Positions 23,455 to 31,575 of a stretch of 64,000 nucleotides of DNA are shown here, one piece after another. The stretch covers positions 186,001 to 250,000 of the forward strand of contig NZ_JAUHHC010000001.1 in assembly GCF_030410485.1 (NCBI RefSeq). The letters are read 5' to 3'. Position numbers and translations under genes: made by a program. Every line of letters starts with the position of its first letter. Position 1 is the stretch's first letter. The notes beneath the pieces were generated by a model. The model had not been told where the DNA came from and searched no databases. It was given only the letters and a program-made list of their open reading frames with translations. This stretch comes from Roseateles violae (GTDB lineage: Bacteria > Pseudomonadota > Gammaproteobacteria > Burkholderiales > Burkholderiaceae_C).

Positions 23455-25493
23455 GGATCGCTAGTATCCACCGGCAGCGTGAAGCGGAATTCGCAGCCGC
23501 CGGCTTCGTGGTTGACAAAGTCCATCGCGCCGCCATGCTGCTCGACGACGGTGCGGCACAGCGACAGGCCCAGGCCCATGCCCTCGCTGCGCGTGGTGAA
23601 GAAGGGTGTGAACAGCTGGCGGCCGACCTCGGGCGCGATGCCGGGGCCCCGGTCCAGCACCGAGAAGCCGACCCAGCGCGGGCTGTTCTGCTGCACGCGC
23701 AGGGTCAGCACCCGCTGCTCCTGCGGCACGGCCGCCTCCATCGCCTGGATGCCGTTGCGGGTCAGGTTCAGCAGCACCTGCTCGACCATCGTGCGGTCGC
23801 AGCGCACCCGGGGCGCCGGCTGCGGCAGCTCGACCTCCAGCCGGGTGCCGCTCTTGCGCGCCTGCAGACGCACCAGCGGCAGCACCGCGTCGAACAGCCG
23901 GTCGACGCCGATCACCTCGCGCGCCTGGTCGCGCCGGCGCACGAAGTCGTGCACGCTCTTGATCACGCGGCCGGCGCGCTCTGCCTGCTCGGCGATGCGG
24001 GCGGTCGCCTGGCGCACCATGTCGGGCGTCTGCGGGTCGTCGGCCTCGCGCGCGAGCAGGTTCAGCGCCGCCGTCGCATAGCTGGCGATCGCCGACAGCG
24101 GCTGGTTCAGCTCATGGCTCAGGAGCGAGGCCATCTCTCCGACCGTGGCCAGGCGCGCGGTCGCCTGCAGCCGCTCCTGCTGCTGGCGCGACAGCTCCTC
24201 CATGCGGCGCTGGTCGGACACGTCGAGCACCGCGCTCATCCAGCCGGTCTGGCGCCCCTGTGCATCGAGCAGCGGCGCCTCGAAGATCAGCACCGGGAAG
24301 CGCTCGCCGTTCTTGCGCATGAAGACCGTCTCGAAGCCCTGGCGCGGATCGTTGCCGCCGGGCTTGTTGTCGTTCTGCCAGCGCGCGCTGCGGTCGCGAT
24401 GGCGCTTGCGGTATTCGTCGACGAATTCGGGCGGCCAGTAGGGCGGCGTGTTCTGGCCCAGCAGCTGGTCCTGGCGGAAGCCGACCATGGAACAGAAGGC
24501 CGGGTTCACGTAGCTGATGTTGCCGGCCATGTCGCGGGCGCGCAGGCCGGTGATCAGCGAGTTCTCCATCGCCTGGCGGAAGGCCAGCGCCTCGGCCAGC
24601 TTCTGCTCGGCAAAGGCGCGGCGGCGCCAGTCGCGCGCCAGCAGGATGACGACGGCGAACAGGGCCAGCGACAGGCCCAGCACCAGGGCGGTGGCCAGGT
24701 TCGGGATCAGGCGCGGCTGGCCCTGGGCGCTGTCGACGCGCAGTTGCAGGGCCAGGCCGGGCAGATCGACCAGGCGCTCGGCCTGGTAGAAGCCGGCGCC
24801 GCGGGTCAGGCCGGCGCGCGCCAGCCGCGTGCCGTCGCCTTCGATGAAGCTCAGCTCATGACCGCGCGCCAGGTCCGGCGAGGTCGATTCCTCCAGCAGC
24901 TGGCGCAGGCCCACGGTGGCGACAACGAAGGCCGTGACCTCGCCCGAGCGCGACTGCGGCAGGCACAGATCGGCAACCTCCAGCCCGTCGCCGCCGGCCA
25001 TTGGCACGAAGTAGCTGCGCGAATAGAGCTGGGCGCCCTGGCGCAGCGCGGCCACGCAGGCCAGCTCGGTCTCCAGTTGCATCTGATCGCGGCCGATGCG
25101 CTGGAACAGCGGCGAGACATAGGGCGAGCCGACCGCGTAGACGACGCGGCGGTCGGCGTCGCGGTACTCGATGCGCAGCAGCGGCTTGGTGCGCCGCAGC
25201 AGCTCGGCCGCGTCGTCGCGCCAGCGCGGGCGCTGCGGGTCCTCCCACAGCAGGCCCTGGATGCCCTGCAGATCGCGACCGGCGATCTGCTTGGCGCGCG
25301 CCGCAACCTCGGCCGCCACCTGCTCGACATGCTCCTGCGCGCGCGCCGCCTCGTAGCTGAGCGTCAGCGCGACCAGCAGCACCTGGGCCACCAGCAGAAG
25401 CGCGACCAGCACGACCCACAGCAGCGCACGCCGCCAGCCCCAGGGGCGCTGCGGCAGCAAGAGCGAGGGGTTGGGCGGGTGGACGTTGGCCAT
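23451..25493 (-). CDS. Membrane PAS sensor histidine kinase (DctS-like)
   Basis: Kinase of 680 residues. Order: transmembrane helix (about 23-45), periplasmic sensor (about 50-275), second helix (about 275-298), PAS (about 320-440, with ITGLRARDMAGNISYVNPAF and FETVFMRKNGERFPV), H box SHELNQPLSAIASYA (about 485), ATPase domain with NLTRNGIQAM, DRGPGI and GMGLGLSLCRTVVEQHGG. The start at 25493 gives a plausible short cytoplasmic N-terminus; an upstream extension would run into the divergent promoter. It overlaps the regulator gene by four bases. The layout resembles DctS/TodS-type sensors of C4-dicarboxylates. Confidence 0.9.
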   Translation of the reverse strand: MANVHPPNPSLLLPQRPWGWRRALLWVVLVALLLVAQVLLVALTLSYEAARAQEHVEQVAAEVAARAKQIAGRDLQGIQGLLWEDPQRPRWRDDAAELLRRTKPLLRIEYRDADRRVVYAVGSPYVSPLFQRIGRDQMQLETELACVAALRQGAQLYSRSYFVPMAGGDGLEVADLCLPQSRSGEVTAFVVATVGLRQLLEESTSPDLARGHELSFIEGDGTRLARAGLTRGAGFYQAERLVDLPGLALQLRVDSAQGQPRLIPNLATALVLGLSLALFAVVILLARDWRRRAFAEQKLAEALAFRQAMENSLITGLRARDMAGNISYVNPAFCSMVGFRQDQLLGQNTPPYWPPEFVDEYRKRHRDRSARWQNDNKPGGNDPRQGFETVFMRKNGERFPVLIFEAPLLDAQGRQTGWMSAVLDVSDQRRMEELSRQQQERLQATARLATVGEMASLLSHELNQPLSAIASYATAALNLLAREADDPQTPDMVRQATARIAEQAERAGRVIKSVHDFVRRRDQAREVIGVDRLFDAVLPLVRLQARKSGTRLEVELPQPAPRVRCDRTMVEQVLLNLTRNGIQAMEAAVPQEQRVLTLRVQQNSPRWVGFSVLDRGPGIAPEVGRQLFTPFFTTRSEGMGLGLSLCRTVVEQHGGAMDFVNHEAGGCEFRFTLPVDTSDP

Positions 25494-25590
25494 GTCGGCT
25501 GGCAGTATCCTTTGCAGCGGCGGCCCGATGATGCGCAGTTTCGCGTACGCGCCCGCGCCTCGGCGCGGGGACACTGCAGGCGGACGCTCC

Positions 25591-25596
25591 TACAAT
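25591..25596 (+). promoter_or_regulatory. -10 box for maeB
   Basis: TACAAT, 39 bases before the maeB start, in the region shared with the divergent sensor kinase. No good -35 at the right distance. Confidence 0.45.
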
Positions 25597-25635
25597 CGCC
25601 GGCCTCGCCGCGTCTTGCAAAGAGAAATATCCATC

Positions 25636-27930
25636 ATGTCGAACGCCGAAGAAAAACGCGCCGAGCTGCGCCGGGCCGCCCTCGAATATCACGAGTTCCC
25701 GACGCCGGGCAAGGTCGCGATCGCCGCGACCAAGCAGCTGGTCAACCAGCGCGACCTAGCGCTGGCCTACTCGCCCGGCGTCGCCGCCGCCTGCGAGGAG
25801 ATCGTCGCCGACCCGGCCAATGCCTTCCGCTACACCTCACGCGGCAATCTGGTCGCCGTCGTCACCAATGGCACGGCCGTGCTGGGCCTCGGTGACATCG
25901 GCCCGCTGGCCAGCAAGCCGGTGATGGAAGGCAAGGGCGTGCTGTTCAAGAAGTTCGCCGGCATCGACGTCTTCGACCTTGAGATCCAGGAGAAGGACCT
26001 CGACAAGCTCGTCGACGTGATCGCGGCGCTGGAGCCGACCTTCGGCGGCATCAACCTCGAGGACATCAAGGCGCCGGACTGCTTCTACGTCGAGCGCAAG
26101 CTGCGCGAGCGGATGAAGATCCCGGTCTTCCACGACGACCAGCATGGCACGGCCATCGTCGTCGGCGCCGCCTTCCTGAACGGCCTGAAGGTGCTGGGCA
26201 AGGACATCAAGTCGGTCAAGCTGGTCACCTCGGGGGCCGGCGCGGCCGCGCTGGCCTGCCTGGGCCTCTTGATGAAGCTGGGCCTGCCGCGCGAGAACAT
26301 CTGGGTCACCGACCTGGCCGGTGTGGTCTACGAGGGCCGCACCGAGCTGATGGACCCGGACAAGGCCGAGTTCATGCAGAAGACCGATCTGCGCTCGCTG
26401 CGCGAGGTCATCCAGGGCGCGGACGTGTTCCTGGGCCTGTCGGCCGGCGGCGTGCTGAAGCAGGACATGGTGGCGACGATGGCCGACAAGCCGCTGATCT
26501 TCGCGCTGGCCAATCCGACGCCCGAGATCCTGCCCGAGGACGTCAAGGCGGTGCGCGAGGACGCGGTGATGGCGACCGGCCGCACCGACTACCCGAACCA
26601 GGTCAACAACGTTCTGTGCTTCCCCTATATCTTCCGCGGCGCGCTGGACTCGGGCGCGACGACCATCAATGACGAAATGGAGATCGCGGCGGTGCACGCG
26701 ATCGCCGAGCTGGCCCAGGCCGAGCAGAGCGAGGTGGTGGCCGCCGCCTACGCCGGCGCCAATCTGAGCTTCGGCCCCGAGTACCTGATCCCCAAGCCCT
26801 TCGATCCGCGCCTGATGATGAAGATCGCGCCGGCCGTCGCCCAGGCCGCCGCCGATTCCGGCGTCGCCTCGCGGCCGATCGCCGACATGGACGCCTACCG
26901 CGAGAAGCTGCAGAGCTTCGTCTACGCCTCGGGCACGACGATGAAGCCGATCTTCAACGTCGCCAAGCGCGCCAAGAACAAGCGCGTCGCCTATGCCGAG
27001 GGCGAGGAGGAGCGCATCCTGCGCGCGGTGCAGGTCGTCGTCGACGAGGGCCTGGCGCGCCCGACCCTGATCGGCCGGCCGGAGGTGATCGCCCAGCGCT
27101 GCGAGCGCTTCGGCCTGCGCCTGCAGGAAGGCCGCGACTACGACACGGTCAATGTCGAGCATGACGCGCGCTACCGCGACTACTGGCAAACCTACCACCG
27201 GCTGACCGAGCGCAAAGGTGTCACCCAGCAGCTGGCCAAGATCGAGATGCGCCGCCGCCTGACCCTGATCAGCGCGATGCTGCTGCACAAGGGCGAAGTC
27301 GACGGCATGCTCTGCGGCACCTGGTCGACCACGGCCATGCACCTGCAGTACATCGACCAGGTGATCGGCAAGCGCCCGGGCGTGAAGAACTATGCCTGCA
27401 TGAACGGCCTGATCCTGCCGGGCCGCCAGGTCTTCCTGGTCGACACCCACGTCAACTACGACCCCACGGCCGAGCAATTGGCCGAGATCACGCTGATGGC
27501 GGCCGAGGAGCTGATGCGCTTCGGCATCCGGCCCAAGGCCGCCCTGCTCTCGCACAGCAATTTCGGCTCCAGCAACTGCCCGTCGGCGCTGAAGATGCGC
27601 GAGGCGCTGGGCCTGATCCAGACGCAGGCGCCCTGGCTGGAGGTCGATGGCGAGATGCACGGCGACGCCGCGCTGGATGCCGCCTACCGCAAGGAGCTGA
27701 TGCCGCGCAGCACGCTGACGGGCGAGGCGAACCTGCTGGTGCTGCCGAATATCGACGCCGCCAACATCAGCTACAACCTGCTGAAGCAGGCTGCCGGCGG
27801 CGGTATCGCGATCGGCCCGGTGCTGCTGGGCGCCGCCAAGCCGGTCCATGTGCTGACCCCTTCGGCCACGGTGCGCCGCATCGTCAATATGACGGCGCTG
27901 ACGGTCGCCGACGCGAACGCCGCCCGCTAA
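25636..27930 (+). CDS. maeB: NADP-dependent malic enzyme, MaeB type
   Basis: Fusion enzyme of 764 residues. The N-terminal malic enzyme (about 1-430) decarboxylates malate to pyruvate with NADP. It has the [14 protein letters not shown] and [15 protein letters not shown] segments, [11 protein letters not shown], the FHDDQHGTA metal site and the dinucleotide-binding SGAGAAA. The C-terminal part (about 440-764) is phosphotransacetylase-like, normally regulatory in MaeB. Full length. The divergent two-component pair next door suggests dicarboxylate-responsive control. Confidence 0.96.
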   Translation: MSNAEEKRAELRRAALEYHEFPTPGKVAIAATKQLVNQRDLALAYSPGVAAACEEIVADPANAFRYTSRGNLVAVVTNGTAVLGLGDIGPLASKPVMEGKGVLFKKFAGIDVFDLEIQEKDLDKLVDVIAALEPTFGGINLEDIKAPDCFYVERKLRERMKIPVFHDDQHGTAIVVGAAFLNGLKVLGKDIKSVKLVTSGAGAAALACLGLLMKLGLPRENIWVTDLAGVVYEGRTELMDPDKAEFMQKTDLRSLREVIQGADVFLGLSAGGVLKQDMVATMADKPLIFALANPTPEILPEDVKAVREDAVMATGRTDYPNQVNNVLCFPYIFRGALDSGATTINDEMEIAAVHAIAELAQAEQSEVVAAAYAGANLSFGPEYLIPKPFDPRLMMKIAPAVAQAAADSGVASRPIADMDAYREKLQSFVYASGTTMKPIFNVAKRAKNKRVAYAEGEEERILRAVQVVVDEGLARPTLIGRPEVIAQRCERFGLRLQEGRDYDTVNVEHDARYRDYWQTYHRLTERKGVTQQLAKIEMRRRLTLISAMLLHKGEVDGMLCGTWSTTAMHLQYIDQVIGKRPGVKNYACMNGLILPGRQVFLVDTHVNYDPTAEQLAEITLMAAEELMRFGIRPKAALLSHSNFGSSNCPSALKMREALGLIQTQAPWLEVDGEMHGDAALDAAYRKELMPRSTLTGEANLLVLPNIDAANISYNLLKQAAGGGIAIGPVLLGAAKPVHVLTPSATVRRIVNMTALTVADANAAR

Positions 27931-27952
27931 AAATAAGTCACGAACTCATGGC

Positions 27953-27987
27953 CAACGCGCACCCGAATGGTGCGCGTTGCGGCCTTT
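27953..27987 (+). terminator. Probable terminator after maeB
   Basis: 11-bp stem (27953-27963 with 27969-27979, loop CGAAT) followed by CGGCCTTTTG, a weak T tract. Confidence 0.6.
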
Positions 27988-27999
27988 TGCGCCTTCGGT

Positions 28000-28015
28000 T
28001 TACAAAAGTTTGTAA
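28000..28015. promoter_or_regulatory. Perfect palindrome TTACAAA-AG-TTTGTAA
   Basis: Two 7-base inverted half sites with a 2-base spacer, in the AT-rich region about 110 bases upstream of the RNase promoter. It looks like a dimeric repressor operator. No regulator can be named. Confidence 0.35.
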
Positions 28016-28126
28016 GAGCTCACCCAAATCAAACGACCTTTAAGATGCATTGATTTCCAGCATCTTTAACGGATGTGTGTGCCCACAAACTAGAGCATCT
28101 CAAGCTCCCATCGGGATGACGCTGAC

Positions 28127-28155
28127 TTGAGATTTTCGGGGCTCTTCGGTACCAT
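28127..28155 (+). promoter_or_regulatory. Candidate promoter of the RNase-barstar pair
   Basis: TTGAGA (28127-28132) and TACCAT (28150-28155) separated by 17 bases, ending 26 bases before the GTG start of the RNase gene. Confidence 0.5.
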
Positions 28156-28181
28156 GTTGCTTTCAGGAACAGGGTAAACCC

Positions 28182-28601
28182 GTGTCTTTGCTCTCTCGGC
28201 CACTGCGGTGGCCCTCTTGGCGTGAGTCAGGCTTGGCCGCTATTTTGGCGGCCTCGCTTTTGACAGGCGCCCAGAGTCAGGCCAAGGAGGCTCCGCAAGG
28301 AGGCTCCGGGCTGGAGACGGTGGCGCTGTCGGCCTTGCCTCGCGAAGCCCAGGAAACGCATCGCCTGATTCTTGCCGGGGGACCGTTCCCCCATGGCAAG
28401 GATGGCGTCGTATTCGGCAATCGCGAACGCATTCTGCCCAGCAAAGCCAAAGGCTATTACCACGAGTACACCGTGACCACGCCCGGCGCTCGCAATCGCG
28501 GCGCCCGACGGCTGGTCTGCGGTGGCAAGCCCCCGACCACACCCGATGTTTGCTATTACACCGACGACCATTACGCCAGCTTCAAGCAGCTGACGCAATG
28601 A
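28182..28601 (+). CDS. Secreted guanyl-specific ribonuclease (RNase Sa/barnase family)
   Basis: Small exported RNase of 139 residues starting at GTG 28182. The signal peptide has a hydrophobic core at about 17-30. The mature part carries the family pattern LPREAQETHRLI, GGPFP, NRERILP, GYYHEYTV, TPGARNRGARR and YYTDDHYASF. By comparison with RNase Sa the catalytic residues are E95, R106, R110 and H130, all present. Two cysteines (113, 124) could pair. The barstar gene follows 46 bases downstream, which protects the producer in the cytoplasm. GC content of the upstream region is below average. The target (own RNA turnover outside the cell, scavenging or rivals) is not known. Confidence 0.92.
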   Translation: MSLLSRPLRWPSWRESGLAAILAASLLTGAQSQAKEAPQGGSGLETVALSALPREAQETHRLILAGGPFPHGKDGVVFGNRERILPSKAKGYYHEYTVTTPGARNRGARRLVCGGKPPTTPDVCYYTDDHYASFKQLTQ

Positions 28602-28647
28602 TCGGCGAAGTCGAAAAGTTCTGTGACTATATAGGAGGATTGCGACC

Positions 28648-29043
28648 ATGCTTTTGCAGACCGTCCGTCCCAATATCGTGCAGGCCATACGGGCCTACCG
28701 CGTAGAGGACTTGATGCAGGCCGCCCAGGACGCCGGCCAGCATTTCCTGTATGCCAACCTGACCGACGCGCAGTCGAAGCAGGACGTGCTGGAGGGGATT
28801 GCCCAGTCCTTCCTGTTCCCGGCGCATTTCGGCAAGAACCTGGACGCGTTGAGCGACTGCATGACCGATCTGGTCCACAAGTCCGGCGCGCAGCCCGGCT
28901 TCGTCGTCGTGCTCGAGCAGTTGCCGGACAACAGCAAGTTCGACCGCGAGGCGCGCGAGCAGTTGCTCGACGTGTTCCGCGATGTGGCCGACTACTGGGC
29001 CGATCGCAAAGTCCAGTTCAGGTGCTTCTATTCTTTTCAGTAG
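28648..29043 (+). CDS. Barstar-family ribonuclease inhibitor
   Basis: Cytoplasmic protein of 131 residues of the barstar family. It has the typical segment FPAHFGKNLDALSDCMTDL (about 59-77), in which the helix and following loop block the RNase active site. It lies directly behind the RNase gene with its own AGGAGG-like site (TAGGAGGATTGCGACC). The pair is an RNase-immunity unit. An imperfect 38-base palindrome begins at its stop codon. Confidence 0.92.
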   Translation: MLLQTVRPNIVQAIRAYRVEDLMQAAQDAGQHFLYANLTDAQSKQDVLEGIAQSFLFPAHFGKNLDALSDCMTDLVHKSGAQPGFVVVLEQLPDNSKFDREAREQLLDVFRDVADYWADRKVQFRCFYSFQ

Positions 29044-29077
29044 CCCGCTCACAAGATTCGTCTTGGGAGCGGGCTAC
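29040..29077. repeat. 38-base palindromic element at the barstar stop codon
   Basis: Outer arms GTAGCCCGCTC (29040-29050) and GAGCGGGCTAC (29067-29077), inner arms CAAGA and TCTTG, loop TTCG, with one A/G mismatch. It includes the barstar TAG. There is no T tract after it, so it is not a standard terminator. It looks like a mobile palindromic repeat or recombination site. Confidence 0.6.
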
Positions 29078-29081
29078 CGAA

Positions 29082-29210
29082 GAGACCCCCGCCCCGGCCG
29101 CCAAGCCGACCGCCAAGAACGCCAAGGCCGCCGCGAACGCCAACTTCGGCATGAATATGCCGATGATGAGCAGCGCCTTCGACACCTCGATGTGGCTCAG
29201 CGCCGCCTGA
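29082..29210 (+). pseudogene. Possible orphan 3' coding remnant
   Basis: Just after the palindrome the plus strand reads in frame as an Ala/Lys/Pro-rich segment (AAKPTAKNAKAAANAN) and ends in MPMMSSAFDTSMWLSAA before TGA 29208-29210 and a strong terminator. This composition looks like the tail of a phasin-like or similar protein. No start codon with a ribosome-binding site precedes it except within the palindrome. I read it as the end of a gene cut off by the RNase-barstar insertion, but a short real gene cannot be excluded. Confidence 0.3.
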
Positions 29211-29235
29211 GGCGCAAACACCGCACGCAAGCACG

Positions 29236-29264
29236 AAGGGGCCCATCGGGCCCCTTATCTTTTG
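29236..29264. terminator. Bidirectional terminator
   Basis: 9-bp stem AAGGGGCCC (29236-29244) with GGGCCCCTT (29248-29256), followed by ATCTTTT on the plus strand. It lies between the barstar region and the convergent rsmA gene. Confidence 0.8.
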
Positions 29265-29277
29265 GCGCGCCGCTATT

Positions 29278-30048
29278 TCAGGCCGGCCGGCTCAGCCGCG
29301 CGGCCAGCGCGACAAACTCCTCGACCGGCACTTCCTCGGCACGGCGCTGCAGATCGAAATGGCCATCGAAGCCGCGCGCGGCGAGCCACACGCCAAGGCT
29401 GTGGCGCAGCAGCTTGCGGCGCTGCGAGAAGGCGGCGGCGACCAACTCGCCAAGCAGCGCCGGATCGAGCGCCGGTGGCTCGGCATAGGGCTGCATGCGC
29501 ACGATCGCCGAATCGACCCGCGGCGGCGGATCGAAGGCCTCGGGCGGCACGTCCAGCACCGACTCGACCCGATAGCGCCACTGCAACATCACTGATAGCC
29601 GGCCATAGTCCTTGCAGCCGGGCGAGGCAGCCATGCGGTCGACGACCTCCTTCTGCAGCATGAAGTGCTGGTCGACCACCTGCTCGACGAAGCCGAGCAG
29701 GTGGAACAGGATGGGCGTCGAGATGTTGTAGGGCAGATTGCCGACCACGCGCAGCTTCTGGCCCTTGGCGGCGGCCAGGGCGGCGAAGTCGACCTTCAGC
29801 ACATCGGACTCGATCACCTCCAGCCCCTTGCGCTGGCGCAGCCGGGCGGCCAGGTCGCGGTCCAGCTCGATCACCGTGAAAGGCTGGATGCGCTGCAGCA
29901 GCGGCAAGGTCATCGCGCCGAGGCCGGGGCCGATCTCCACCACGGCCTCCTCCGGCTGCGGATCGATCGCATCGATGATCGCGTCGATGATCGCCGCGTC
30001 GGTCAGGAAATGCTGGCCGAAGCGCTTGCGGGCACGGTGTTCGGTCAC
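29278..30048 (-). CDS. rsmA: 16S rRNA (adenine1518-N6/adenine1519-N6)-dimethyltransferase
   Basis: KsgA-type methyltransferase of 256 residues that dimethylates two adenines near the 3' end of 16S rRNA. N-terminus [17 protein letters not shown]-binding [12 protein letters not shown] (about 38-49); catalytic [11 protein letters not shown] (about 106-116). I use GTG 30048, which gives the normal N-terminus; upstream in-frame starts (for example 30141) would translate a dispersed repeat. It lies downstream of surA as usual, but pdxA, often between them, is absent. Confidence 0.95.
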   Translation of the reverse strand: MTEHRARKRFGQHFLTDAAIIDAIIDAIDPQPEEAVVEIGPGLGAMTLPLLQRIQPFTVIELDRDLAARLRQRKGLEVIESDVLKVDFAALAAAKGQKLRVVGNLPYNISTPILFHLLGFVEQVVDQHFMLQKEVVDRMAASPGCKDYGRLSVMLQWRYRVESVLDVPPEAFDPPPRVDSAIVRMQPYAEPPALDPALLGELVAAAFSQRRKLLRHSLGVWLAARGFDGHFDLQRRAEEVPVEEFVALAARLSRPA

Positions 30049-30062
30049 TTTAGGTGTCCATC

Positions 30063-30188
30063 CAGTCTGCGGGCCAAGCGCCGGGCCGTTCCCAAGCCGG
30101 CCCGCCATGGCGATGTGCTTGCCGGTCGATCCGGCAAGCATCGCCGTCCCCTTGGGGGACCGGCCAAGGTACGCCTTGGACGAGGGGC
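30063..30188 (+). repeat. Operonic GC-rich repeat, copy d (extended)
   Basis: Core GCGCCGGGCCGTTCCC...GCCGGC (30078-30101) and palindrome GTCCCCTTGGGGGAC (30146-30160), as in copy a. Between them is an extra hairpin (GCTTGCCGG with CCGGCAAGC, about 30117-30138). It occupies the whole surA-rsmA gap. Confidence 0.7.
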
Positions 30189-30195
30189 ATCCTCT

Positions 30196-31575
30196 TCAGT
30201 CCAGCCACTCGCGGACTTCGATGAAGGCGCGCGAGCGCAGATCCTTGACCCATTCGCCATAGGCCTCGTCGTACTTTTGCTCGCGCAGCGCCGCGCGGGC
30301 CTGCTCGCGCAGCTGCTTCATCTCGATCTGCGCGCTGCGGCGCTCCAGCACCTGGATCAGGTGCACGCCGAAGCGCGAGGGCACCGGCTGCGAGATGCCC
30401 ATCAGCGGCAGCGCGTTCATCGCCTCCTCGAACTCGGGCACGAAGCCGCCCGGCGAGACCCAGCCGAGATCGCCGCCCTCGGGCGCGCTGCCGTCCTCGG
30501 AGTTCTCGCGCGCGACCTGCTCGAAGGATACGCGGCCGGCCTCGATCGCCCGCTTCATCTCGGCCAGGCGGCGTGCGGCCAGCTCCATCGGCAGCTGGGC
30601 CGAGGGACGCAAGAGCACGTGGCGGGCATGGGTCTGGGTGACCGTGGTCAGCGAGGAGGAGCCGGAGCGCTCGACCACCTTCAGCACATGGAAGCCCGCG
30701 CCCGAGCGCAGCAGCTGCGGCGCCAGCTGGCCGCTGGACAGGCCCTTGACCGCCTCGACGAAGAGATCGGGCAGGCGGTCGATCGGACGCAGGCCGATCT
30801 CGCCACCGGTCGGCTTGTTGCCGTCCTCGGAAACCTCGCGGTTGACCTTGGCGAAGTCCTCGCCGGCCTTGACGCGCTCGAGCGCCGCCTGGGCACGCTC
30901 GCGGCGCTCGTTGACGACCGCCTCCGGCGCGTTCTCGGGCACGGTGACCAGGATCTGCGCCAGGTTCAGCTGGCCGCCGGCGGCCAGCGCTTCCTTGCGC
31001 TGCTCGAGGAATTTGTCGATGTCGCCGTCGGTGATGCGAATGCGCCCCTGCACCTCGCGCTCGCGCACTCGCTCGCTCATGATCTGGTCGCGCAGGTTCT
31101 CGCGGAAGCGCTTGTAGTCCATGCCGTCGGCCTTCAGGCGTTCCATCAGCTGCGGCATGGTCAGCTTGTTCTGCGCGGCGACGTTGGCGACGACGCGGTC
31201 CAGCTCGGCCTCGTCCACCTTGGCGCCGCTCTCGCGTGCATAGGTGACCAGCACCCGCTCGTCGATCATCGAGTCGAGCGCCTGCTTGTGCAGCAGGTCC
31301 TTGGCCGGCATCGTGCCGCCGCGCTGGCGCGCCTCCTGGCGCAAGCGCTCGGTGCGCTGGATCACCTCGCTGGCGGCGACGATGTCCTGGTTGACGACGG
31401 CCGCGATGTAGTCGCCCGGCTGCAGCTGCGAGGGCGTGCTGGCCACGATGGGCGCCGGGCGCGGTGTCTGCGCCGGCTGGGGGGCCTGCTGGGCCAGTGC
31501 TTGCGTTGTCGTCAGAAGCCCGGCCAGGACAGCGGCGCCGGTCAGCGAGAGGAAACGAGTCGACAGATCAGTCAT
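30196..31575 (-). CDS. surA: Periplasmic peptidyl-prolyl isomerase/chaperone SurA
   Basis: Chaperone of 459 residues that escorts outer-membrane proteins to the BAM complex. Signal peptide to about residue 31 (QALAQ). The SurA N-terminal domain (about 50-165) includes IAAVVNQDIVAASEV. Two parvulin domains follow (about 180-290 and 305-410; SEDGNKPTGGEIGL and SEDGSAPEGGDLGWV), and the C-terminal helix pairs with the N-domain. Start ATG 31575 lies within the end of lptD (8-base overlap); TTG 31587 is an alternative. The lptD-surA order is the norm. Confidence 0.95.
   Translation of the reverse strand: MTDLSTRFLSLTGAAVLAGLLTTTQALAQQAPQPAQTPRPAPIVASTPSQLQPGDYIAAVVNQDIVAASEVIQRTERLRQEARQRGGTMPAKDLLHKQALDSMIDERVLVTYARESGAKVDEAELDRVVANVAAQNKLTMPQLMERLKADGMDYKRFRENLRDQIMSERVREREVQGRIRITDGDIDKFLEQRKEALAAGGQLNLAQILVTVPENAPEAVVNERRERAQAALERVKAGEDFAKVNREVSEDGNKPTGGEIGLRPIDRLPDLFVEAVKGLSSGQLAPQLLRSGAGFHVLKVVERSGSSSLTTVTQTHARHVLLRPSAQLPMELAARRLAEMKRAIEAGRVSFEQVARENSEDGSAPEGGDLGWVSPGGFVPEFEEAMNALPLMGISQPVPSRFGVHLIQVLERRSAQIEMKQLREQARAALREQKYDEAYGEWVKDLRSRAFIEVREWLD

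Noticed and set aside
29022-29081. ATG at 29022 as start of a 62-residue protein
   Set aside because: The start lies in the barstar end and the first residues are encoded by a palindrome; only the part after 29082 looks like coding sequence.
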